A stretch of DNA of 23,223 nt. Origin: Streptococcus mitis. Its GTDB lineage: Bacteria > Bacillota > Bacilli > Lactobacillales > Streptococcaceae. Each line of letters opens with the position of its first letter. Positions within the stretch are counted from its first letter, which is position 1. Location: contig JAGZLW010000029.1 in assembly GCA_018364455.1 (NCBI GenBank), positions 1-23,223 on the forward strand, read 5' to 3'. Of the stretch, positions 15,158-21,162 are shown piece after piece. The position numbers and the translations under genes were made by a program. The notes under the pieces are model-generated. The model saw only the letters and a list, made by a program, of their open reading frames with translations, was not told the DNA's origin and did no database searches.

Positions 15158-16597
15158 CTACTCAATGCTTGCACCATTGCTGGCAATGACATCCTTGTAC
15201 CAATAGAAGGATTTCTTCTTGGTCCGTTTGAGAGTCCCATTTCCTGCATTATCACGATCTACATAGATAAAGCCATAGCGCTTATTCATTTCGCCTGTTC
15301 CAGCTGAGACCAGATCGATACAGCCCCAAGTCGTATAACCAAGCAAATCAACTCCATCGTGGTAAATAGCATCTCGCATGGCCTTGATATGAGCCTCTAA
15401 GTAAGCAATCCGATAGTCATCTGCTACATAACCATTCTCATCTGGTGTATCCATAGCACCGAGACCATTTTCTACGATGAACATGGGCTTTTGGTAACGA
15501 TCCCAGATGGCATTGAGGGTGATGCGAAGACCAAGTGGGTCAATCTGCCATCCCCATTCTGAGGATTCAAGATAAGGATTTTTGAGAGAGGCAAAGACAT
15601 TTCCAGCAGTTAATTCTTTAACTTCTGGATCACCTGAGGCCACTCGACTTGCATAGTAAGAGAAGGAAACAAAGTCAACAGTGTAATTCTTCAACAAGTC
15701 CAGATCCTCTGCCGTCATATGAATCTCAATCCCCTCACGTTCCCACTGCTTCTTGGCATAGTTTGGGTATTCCCCACGCGCTTGAACATCAATGAAGAAG
15801 TAACTCTTGCGATCTTCCTCCATAGCAACCCAGTAATCTCTCGGATGGGCTGTGTTAGGATAGTATTGCCCTGCTGCCAACATACATCCCACCTTGTTTT
15901 CTGGGTCAATTTCGTGGGCAATCTTAGTCGCCATGGCTGAAGCCACCAACTCATGGTGAGCCGCTTGGTATTTGACCTGTTCTTGATTTTCTCCTTCTTC
16001 AAAACAGAGCCCAGCTCCCATAAAGGGGGCATGGAGAATCATGTTGATTTCGTTAAAGGTAAGCCAATATTTGACCAAACCCTTATAACGGATAAAGAGT
16101 GTGCGACAAAGTTTTTCATAGAAGTCTAACATCCGACGATTGCGCCATCCACCGTACTCTTCAATCAAGTGCATAGGACAGTCGAAATGAGTAATGGTTA
16201 CCAGAGGTTGGATTCCATACTTGTGGCACTCCTTAAATAAATCCTCATAAAAGGCTAGACCAGCTTCATTTGGCACAGTTTCGTCTCCCTTAGGAAAAAT
16301 CCGAGTCCAAGCAACGGAAAGTCGATAAGTCTTGAAGCCCATTTCTGCAAAAAGAGCGATATCTTCCTTGTAATGATGGTACATATCAATGGCTTCTTTT
16401 GCTGGGTAAAAATAGCCCTCCTCAAACGAAAACATCTTTTTCTGACCTGTGATAATTGCTTCACGGTCTGGACCGATGGGGACGACATCCACATTCGCCA
16501 CTCCACGACCGTCTAAATTATAAGCACCTTCACATTGATTAGCTGCCGTAGCACCACCCCAGAGGAAACCCTCTGGAAATTGCAGTCTTTCTGTCAT
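15158..16597 (-). CDS. Glycoside hydrolase family 1, 6-phospho-beta-glucosidase-like
   Basis: 479 residues from the ATG at 16597; a GTG one codon earlier is too close to the GAGG site. GH1 catalytic residues are both present: acid/base Glu183 in LTFNEIN and nucleophile Glu376 in FIVENGLG. The opening FPEGFLWGGATAANQCEGAYN is typical. It acts in the cytoplasm on phosphorylated beta-glucosides (for example cellobiose or salicin phosphate) after PTS uptake. No PTS gene is adjacent, so its partner transporter lies elsewhere. The exact sugar is not readable. Confidence 0.92.
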   Translation of the reverse strand: MTERLQFPEGFLWGGATAANQCEGAYNLDGRGVANVDVVPIGPDREAIITGQKKMFSFEEGYFYPAKEAIDMYHHYKEDIALFAEMGFKTYRLSVAWTRIFPKGDETVPNEAGLAFYEDLFKECHKYGIQPLVTITHFDCPMHLIEEYGGWRNRRMLDFYEKLCRTLFIRYKGLVKYWLTFNEINMILHAPFMGAGLCFEEGENQEQVKYQAAHHELVASAMATKIAHEIDPENKVGCMLAAGQYYPNTAHPRDYWVAMEEDRKSYFFIDVQARGEYPNYAKKQWEREGIEIHMTAEDLDLLKNYTVDFVSFSYYASRVASGDPEVKELTAGNVFASLKNPYLESSEWGWQIDPLGLRITLNAIWDRYQKPMFIVENGLGAMDTPDENGYVADDYRIAYLEAHIKAMRDAIYHDGVDLLGYTTWGCIDLVSAGTGEMNKRYGFIYVDRDNAGNGTLKRTKKKSFYWYKDVIASNGASIE

Positions 16598-16626
16598 CAC
16601 TTTACCTCACTTTATTTGCTAGTTCT

Positions 16627-16632
16627 ATTATA
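16627..16632 (-). promoter_or_regulatory. -10 of the beta-glucosidase gene
   Basis: Minus-strand TATAAT about 30 bases before the ATG. A -35 is not convincing (TTCAAA at 19-bp spacing at best). Confidence 0.5.
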
Positions 16633-16700
16633 CTAAAAAGGAGATAAAAAGTTTGAAACTATCTGGGTAATGATGGGGCTGAGCTTGCTAATATATACGA

Positions 16701-16730
16701 AAAAAGAAGACTAAAATTAGTCTTCTTTTT
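16701..16730. terminator. Strong terminator of SemiSWEET gene
   Basis: Perfect 14-bp stem AAAAAGAAGACTAA / TTAGTCTTCTTTTT with 2-nt apex. It overlaps the gene's stop codon and works on paper in both directions. Confidence 0.85.
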
Positions 16731-16989
16731 AAATCAAAGCTGTAATAGCCGTCACAAGGCCAAAAACGATACCTGGAGCATTGGCAGCAGCAAGGGGAAT
16801 ATCTCTTTCTTTCTTGAAAAGACCGTAGTAAACCCAGAGACTACAGTTGATGGCAGCAACCAAGGGCTGGATGAAATTTCCTTTTTGACCAGCCAGATTG
16901 TTCATAATTTGTGGGAAGTAAGACACATACATCATAACAGACATGAAGGTCGCTACCCAACCCAAAACTTTCATTTGTTTTTCGGACAT
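16729..16989 (-). CDS. SemiSWEET / MtN3-like sugar transporter
   Basis: 86 residues from the ATG at 16989 (MSEKQMKVLGW), with AGAGG about 8 bases upstream; an in-frame TTG two codons earlier is too near that site. Three hydrophobic segments (about 6-28, 36-56, 64-86) and the PQ motif YFPQI in the first match bacterial SemiSWEETs, which work as dimers and let sugars cross the membrane down their gradient. The substrate is unknown. It lies beside a beta-glucosidase gene, which fits sugar use, but has its own promoter and terminator. Confidence 0.85.
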   Translation of the reverse strand: MSEKQMKVLGWVATFMSVMMYVSYFPQIMNNLAGQKGNFIQPLVAAINCSLWVYYGLFKKERDIPLAAANAPGIVFGLVTAITALI

Positions 16990-17022
16990 TTTCAAAACCT
17001 CTTTTATTCTTTTATACTTTCT

Positions 17023-17051
17023 ATTTTATAATTTAATACAAAAATAAGCAA
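17023..17051 (-). promoter_or_regulatory. Probable SemiSWEET promoter
   Basis: Minus-strand -35 TTGCTT (17046-17051), 17-bp spacer, -10 TAAAAT (17023-17028). Moderate match in an AT-rich area. Confidence 0.4.
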
Positions 17052-17083
17052 GACTTTAAGATTTTTATTATAAAAATGTAAAC

Positions 17084-17101
17084 TATCACAGTCTTGTGAT
17101 A
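17084..17101. repeat. Perfect inverted repeat, candidate operator
   Basis: TATCACA-GTCT-TGTGATA, 7-bp arms with a 4-nt centre, upstream of the SemiSWEET promoter. There is no T-run. The rest of the 250-base gap between the SemiSWEET gene and the ABC transporter is AT-rich with no supported gene. Confidence 0.5.
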
Positions 17102-17215
17102 AGAAAGAAGATTGAAGTTATAAAAAAGTATATATAATCAGAATAATGCATATTACTATATATTGAAAAATCTTGATACTGGGTGTTTTATTGCTGAAAT
17201 ATTTACTTTATTTTC

Positions 17216-17239
17216 TGATAAAACTGACTTTTAAGCCAG
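17216..17239 (-). terminator. Terminator of the radical SAM peptide cluster
   Basis: Minus-strand stem CTGGCTT-AA-AAGTCAG (one G:T pair), then TTTTATC. It starts two bases after the ABC transporter stop. A short stem and modest T-run make it moderate. Confidence 0.55.
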
Positions 17240-17241
17240 AA

Positions 17242-18816
17242 TTAATATTTTCCTAAATCTACAACTTGTTGATATCTACTTTCATCATCAATATGATGGG
17301 CAATTTCTAACATCATAACAGGAAGAGAAAATAGTAGTTCATGTACCATGAAGGCATTTTCTTTATCTAGGGTTGCGGTCACTTCATCAGCCAATAACAG
17401 ATTTTTTCTACGAAGAAGAAAGCGTGCCAATTCAATCCTTACTCTTTGTCCCCCAGAAATATTCTCCCCGTTATTTTTGATAATAAAATCCATCCCACCC
17501 GTCAATTCAAAATCTAGTTTGACTTGTTTCAAAACAGCAATCACCTCTTCATCAGAAAATTCTTGTCCTAAGGTCAAATTATAACGCACTGTATCGTTAA
17601 AGAGAAATGGATGTTGGCTAATAATTCCTATACTGGATACAAAACTTGATGTACATTCATTAACAGTTGTCACGCCGATAATTTCTCCCTGATCTGCTAT
17701 TTCTTCTCCAGTAATGAGTCGAAACAAGGTTGACTTACCACAACCACTCGGTCCTTTGATTAAAACTTTCTGACCTGCTTGAACATCCAAATTTAGATGA
17801 GTAAAAAGTCGTCTGTCACCATAGGATTTACTTAAATTTTTAATGTGGAGAGCATTCAATTCTTGCGCATCTTTTTTATCTATCTGTTTTACATCTCCAA
17901 TTTCTAATACTCCAAAAATCTTATCTGCTGTCGTTTTTGCCCCTTGTATATCGACAGCATCATACATAATAGTCTGAATAGGGCTCACTAGCTGACCTGC
18001 TGCGATGTACATGGCAACAAGACTTGCCACTGACACTTTCTGCCCAGCCATAGCAAAGTAAAAACCTAAAACAAGTGGTAAAACTTGACTTAAAAAAACC
18101 ATGAAACCGTTGCAAAAGAAAATAATATTATGGGTAAAGCAAAATTTTTGAATAGCTAGTTGATAATTTCGATTAATCTTCCAAAATCTGTTCTGATTTT
18201 CAGAAATTGCTTGGTTCATGAGTAGAGTGTGTGCTCCTCGGATACTATCAGATACTTGATTATGAACTTCTACTCTGCCTTGCGCCATGTCATCACCAGT
18301 ATATTTGAGTCTTTTATTCATCAAGAACTGAGGAATAGGACGTAAAATAGTGAAAAAGACAAAAATACTACCTAACAACAAATTTTGCGAAATAATATAA
18401 ATCGCTGTTAGTAATGCTACAAAGCTCCAGCAAATGATATTGATGTATTTTTCTAAGTAATTATCCCCCAAATACTCCATATCTTGTGTGAGCATAGTGA
18501 TTTTTTCATCTTCGCTAAAATCTTTTTTTGTCATCAGCTTGTCAAATAAATCTGCCCTCATATTTATTTGAATTTCACGCCGAAAAACATTATGTGTATG
18601 ATTACAAAAGAGCATTAAGCTATACAAGACAAAGTATACTGTAAAGCCAAAAACAGCAAACTGTATGATTTTAGAATAAGTCAGTTCCCCTTGATTTAAG
18701 GACAAGGCTTGGGATACAACTAGGGGTTGAGCAAGAGCCAAACCTCCATTTGCCAGTGCACCGATGATAGTATAAAACTTCGTTTTCTTATCCAGATAGT
18801 GAAATATTTTATTCAT
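17242..18816 (-). CDS. ABC exporter (fused membrane and ATPase domains) of a RiPP-like cluster
   Basis: 524 residues. The N-terminal membrane domain (about 1-310) has five or six hydrophobic segments. The ATPase domain (about 330-524) has Walker A GPSGCGKST at 355-363, Q-loop Gln401, signature ISGGQ near 453-457, Walker B LLLADE ending Asp477-Glu478, and H-loop His507. This is a half-transporter that should act as a dimer to export a substrate. No C39 peptidase domain precedes the membrane part, so leader removal would need another protease. Immediately upstream are a tiny peptide gene and a radical SAM enzyme, so export of the modified peptide is the obvious inference. The membrane domain is short compared with typical bacteriocin exporters. 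ATG has a strong AGGAGGG site. Confidence 0.87.
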   Translation of the reverse strand: MNKIFHYLDKKTKFYTIIGALANGGLALAQPLVVSQALSLNQGELTYSKIIQFAVFGFTVYFVLYSLMLFCNHTHNVFRREIQINMRADLFDKLMTKKDFSEDEKITMLTQDMEYLGDNYLEKYINIICWSFVALLTAIYIISQNLLLGSIFVFFTILRPIPQFLMNKRLKYTGDDMAQGRVEVHNQVSDSIRGAHTLLMNQAISENQNRFWKINRNYQLAIQKFCFTHNIIFFCNGFMVFLSQVLPLVLGFYFAMAGQKVSVASLVAMYIAAGQLVSPIQTIMYDAVDIQGAKTTADKIFGVLEIGDVKQIDKKDAQELNALHIKNLSKSYGDRRLFTHLNLDVQAGQKVLIKGPSGCGKSTLFRLITGEEIADQGEIIGVTTVNECTSSFVSSIGIISQHPFLFNDTVRYNLTLGQEFSDEEVIAVLKQVKLDFELTGGMDFIIKNNGENISGGQRVRIELARFLLRRKNLLLADEVTATLDKENAFMVHELLFSLPVMMLEIAHHIDDESRYQQVVDLGKY

Positions 18817-18829
18817 AATGCCCTCCTAG

Positions 18830-18856
18830 AAAAAGAGAGAGGCTAGCACTCCTCTC
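18830..18856 (-). terminator. Probable leaky terminator between peptide and exporter genes
   Basis: Minus-strand stem GAGAGG / CCTCTC with an 8-nt loop containing a GCTAGC palindrome, followed by TCTCTTTTTC. It lies about 20 bases after the peptide stop. The imperfect T-run suggests partial termination, giving more peptide than exporter message. Confidence 0.55.
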
Positions 18857-18874
18857 CGTTTTTATTATATAAAC

Positions 18875-18946
18875 TTAACAAATATTACAATTATTGCTTG
18901 CAACTTCAGGTTTTTTTACAACCTTTTTGTTTTTCTTGATAGACAT
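18875..18946 (-). CDS. Candidate RiPP precursor peptide, 23 residues
   Basis: An ATG frame of 23 codons in the 146-base gap between the radical SAM and exporter genes. The peptide begins MSIKKNKKVVKK, continues through PEVA, and ends in SNNCNIC before TAA. The basic half (eight Lys in the first twelve residues or so) would serve as leader. The last seven residues hold the only two Cys (20 and 23), and three Asn, as a plausible core. It has an AGGGG ribosome site 9 bases upstream, 16 bases after the enzyme's stop codon. Size, position, leader/core split and C-terminal Cys are what known radical-SAM peptide precursors in streptococci look like. I do not recognise the sequence itself as a described product. 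Confidence 0.75.
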   Translation of the reverse strand: MSIKKNKKVVKKPEVASNNCNIC

Positions 18947-18962
18947 TTTTGCTTACCCCTCT

Positions 18963-20255
18963 CTAGTCCACATCTAAAATATCTTCATAGCATCCGGAAA
19001 TAGCATAAAGTGCTAGATTTTTACGAATTTTCTCTTGCATATTCTTACAAATCACAGAAGAGCTTAATTCCGTAATATGCTTGGCCATTGGACAAAAGCC
19101 TGATTTACAAATCAAAACAAAGGGACATGTTTTACAATCTTCTCTAACAGATAAAAACCATCCTTTCATTTTATCTTTGTTAATCAATCCAGTATTGATA
19201 TTTCCAAAAACATTTTGATTATCGTACAAAGCAACTGTACATGCTTGTACAATACCTCTAACATTAAACATATAGTGATTTAAACGATTGGCATAACAAG
19301 AAAAGGAATTGTGAACCACAATGCTTGGCAAAGATAAATGGTACCCCAAATCAACTGCTTTCTTAGAAATACCAAAACTCATATCATTTTTAAATACTGT
19401 AACACAGTCGTCTTTAGAACGATCTCCTTGTCCCCAGTTACCAATATTATGATATAGAAGAAAAAATCTATCATCATTTTTAAAGTAACGACCATCATTT
19501 AATAGAAATGACTCCATATGGTCATAATTTTCCTTCGATATATTGAATCTTAACGTACAAATAAAATCTAAATCACTATCCTTCATTTTATGAAGATTGT
19601 CTAAAATTCGCGCATAGGAACCTTTTTGATTTTTTAACACACGTTGAGAATCATGACTTTCTCCATCACCATCAATAGTAATCTGAAAATTAGTAACATC
19701 ATACTCTCTTACTAATTTTTCAAATTTGGAAGATGTTAACAAAAATCCATTAGTAGTAATACTTGCTGAATACGTTATTCCAAATCTCTCACAAATTTTC
19801 AAAAATTCTAGTGAAAGCCGTTGAATTGTTTTATAGCCTAACAGAGGTTCTCCACCAAACCATGCTATCCTTAGGAAATGATATTGAGAATTACTCAATT
19901 TTTCTTCAGCAAATTTCAAAATAGCATTTTCTGTTTCAATAGACATTCCAATATTTTTAAAGTGTTCATAACAATACTTACATCGAAAATTACAATCTCC
20001 ATGAGTAAGAATTGTAAACTCTAGTATCTCATTATTCCTATCTTCTATCTGTTTTAAATATTTGTTTACCTCATTGTCTTCACGTAAATATCTATTCTCT
20101 TCCAAATAGGCAATATATTCACTTCCCGTTGTTTTATTTTCTTGTATATTCTTCTTCAATTCATTCGTAATCAAAAATGAATGATTATTTTTGGTATTAA
20201 AATATACACTACCATCTTCAGTATCATACCTTAAGACATATCGTGATAATTTCAT
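18963..20255 (-). CDS. Radical SAM/SPASM peptide-modifying enzyme
   Basis: 430 residues. An N-terminal region (1-80) of a size suited to recognising the precursor peptide precedes the radical SAM core. The core has the Cys88-x3-Cys92-x2-Cys95 motif (CNFRCKYC) that holds the SAM-binding iron-sulfur cluster, and GGEP at 134-137, which contacts SAM. The C-terminal part has Cys320, 339, 374, 377, 383, 388, 403 and 422, a SPASM-type set for auxiliary iron-sulfur clusters (CKTCPFVLICKSGFC). Such enzymes install thioether or carbon-based cross-links in short peptides. The following tiny ORF is the likely substrate. No maturase partner chaperone or Rgg regulator is seen nearby. ATG has AGAGGTGG. The gene is AT-richer than its neighbours, which suggests transfer. 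Confidence 0.9.
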   Translation of the reverse strand: MKLSRYVLRYDTEDGSVYFNTKNNHSFLITNELKKNIQENKTTGSEYIAYLEENRYLREDNEVNKYLKQIEDRNNEILEFTILTHGDCNFRCKYCYEHFKNIGMSIETENAILKFAEEKLSNSQYHFLRIAWFGGEPLLGYKTIQRLSLEFLKICERFGITYSASITTNGFLLTSSKFEKLVREYDVTNFQITIDGDGESHDSQRVLKNQKGSYARILDNLHKMKDSDLDFICTLRFNISKENYDHMESFLLNDGRYFKNDDRFFLLYHNIGNWGQGDRSKDDCVTVFKNDMSFGISKKAVDLGYHLSLPSIVVHNSFSCYANRLNHYMFNVRGIVQACTVALYDNQNVFGNINTGLINKDKMKGWFLSVREDCKTCPFVLICKSGFCPMAKHITELSSSVICKNMQEKIRKNLALYAISGCYEDILDVD

Positions 20256-20291
20256 ATTACCACCTCTTTATTCTTTGATTTCTTTAAATAC

Positions 20292-20320
20292 ATTATATAC
20301 CTATTAAGATGATAATTCAA
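20292..20320 (-). promoter_or_regulatory. Promoter of the radical SAM peptide cluster
   Basis: Minus-strand -35 TTGAAT (20315-20320), exactly 17 bp, perfect -10 TATAAT (20292-20297). It should give a leader of about 30 bases before the ATG at 20255. Confidence 0.75.
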
Positions 20321-20322
20321 TA

Positions 20323-20337
20323 AAAAGTCAGAAAATT
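20323..20337 (-). promoter_or_regulatory. Weak CodY-like box upstream of the cluster
   Basis: Minus-strand AATTTTCTGACTTTT matches 12 of 15 bases of the CodY consensus, with the conserved left half intact. It sits three bases upstream of the -35. It is weaker than the livJ site. Confidence 0.35.
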
Positions 20338-20568
20338 AGAAAAGTTCTACATTTTAATAATTTTCAATCTAGTATAAACTAATTTCAAATACCCTTATCT
20401 ACTATACATGCCGTACTGTCACATTTCTATTCGTAGAGACACAATCTCGCTATTCCTTCCTCTGATGATTCTTATGTCCAGCGTCATACTTAAAACGGTC
20501 TATCACGAGACTGTTTTAATTCGTTACCTCACGATAGTCAAGCTCAGAAGTTACTATTAGGTTTACCT
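20338..20568. other. Intergenic region without a supported gene
   Basis: Part of the 405-base gap between the VOC gene and the radical SAM gene. It holds an 11-bp hairpin TAAAACGGTCT / AGACTGTTTTA (20491-20518, one G:T pair, no T-run). It also has an 8-base TACGAATA word on the minus strand (20428-20435). A minus-strand frame with one stop is a possible gene remnant. No intact ORF with a ribosome site is seen. Confidence 0.5.
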
Positions 20569-20596
20569 AAAAAAGACCGGATTACTCCGATCTTTC
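20569..20596 (-). terminator. VOC gene terminator
   Basis: Minus-strand stem AAAGA-t-CGGA / TCCG-g-TCTTT type: 5 bp, one mismatch, 4 bp, 4-nt loop, followed by six T. It is nearly identical to the hairpin upstream of the VOC gene. Confidence 0.8.
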
Positions 20597-20660
20597 AATG
20601 GTTCATATTCGCAATTTCTGTTGTAAAAATAGCTATGGTTAACGTCAATGACTAAGCGCC

Positions 20661-21008
20661 TTATTTCATACGATAAAAATCAAGCACTAGACCAGCAGGA
20701 CCTTTAACTAATAAGGACTCTGTTCCCCAATCGGTTACAGTTGGACCGTTTAAAACATGGATACCAAGTTCTTTCAACCGTTGGTAGTTCTGGTCTACAT
20801 TCTCAACCTCGATGTGAAGAATGATTCCTGACTGAAACTCTTCCAAAGGAACCAAATGATTTTGGGACAACATGAGACAGTGACTGCCAATCGTGAACTG
20901 AGCAAAACTGTCATCAACATAATCAGCCTTTTTATCCAAAGTACGCTCCAAGTCAGCACAGACTTGGGGAACATCTGAAACGATAATATCTAATTGATTT
21001 AAATCCAT
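20661..21008 (-). CDS. VOC (glyoxalase/bleomycin-resistance fold) family protein
   Basis: 115 residues, one VOC unit made of two beta-alpha-beta-beta-beta modules. Opening MDLNQLDIIVSDVPQVCADLERTL, mid-strand GIILHIEVENVDQNYQRLKELGI, closing WGTESLLVKGPAGLVLDFYRMK. The fold usually places a metal or ligand in a dimer interface. The substrate cannot be named, and glyoxalase or drug-binding roles are unproved. ATG has AGGAG. It is preceded by a hairpin terminator with the T-run almost touching the ribosome site, so its transcription depends on read-through from spxB or on a hidden promoter. Confidence 0.85.
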   Translation of the reverse strand: MDLNQLDIIVSDVPQVCADLERTLDKKADYVDDSFAQFTIGSHCLMLSQNHLVPLEEFQSGIILHIEVENVDQNYQRLKELGIHVLNGPTVTDWGTESLLVKGPAGLVLDFYRMK

Positions 21009-21017
21009 TTACTCTCC

Positions 21018-21049
21018 TCCATAAAAAGACCGGATTGCTCCGATCTTTT
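21018..21049 (-). terminator. spxB terminator, also leader hairpin of the VOC gene
   Basis: Same stem as at 20569-20596; the two stretches share 24 of 25 bases, differing only in the loop. Minus-strand reading ends in CTTTTTATGG, running into the VOC ribosome site. Confidence 0.75.
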
Positions 21050-21053
21050 CAAG

Positions 21054-21162
21054 TTTCTCTCTATGAAAATCAAAGAATAAACAAGGTATCGAACCGCAGG
21101 CAGTACTGGAGTACGGCGAGGTGAAGATAACACAGTTTACGCTTGATTTTCGACGAGAGAAA
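21054..21162. repeat. BOX-related element abutting the spxB stop codon
   Basis: About 109 bp with imperfect terminal inverted repeats: TTTCTCTC-3 nt-GAAAATCAA at the left and the matching complement at the right (TTGATTTTC-3 nt-GAGAGAAA). The interior GTACTGGAGTAC is a 12-bp palindrome-like stem. The ATGAAAATCAAAG end resembles the BOX end, but the interior differs, so it is a divergent or short relative. Confidence 0.65.

Noticed and set aside
20253..20294. A 13-codon ATG frame just upstream of and overlapping the radical SAM start (MYLKKSKNKEVVI), as a second precursor or leader peptide
   Set aside because: Its ATG overlaps the -10 TATAAT, so the predicted transcript would start downstream of it, and it has no ribosome site.
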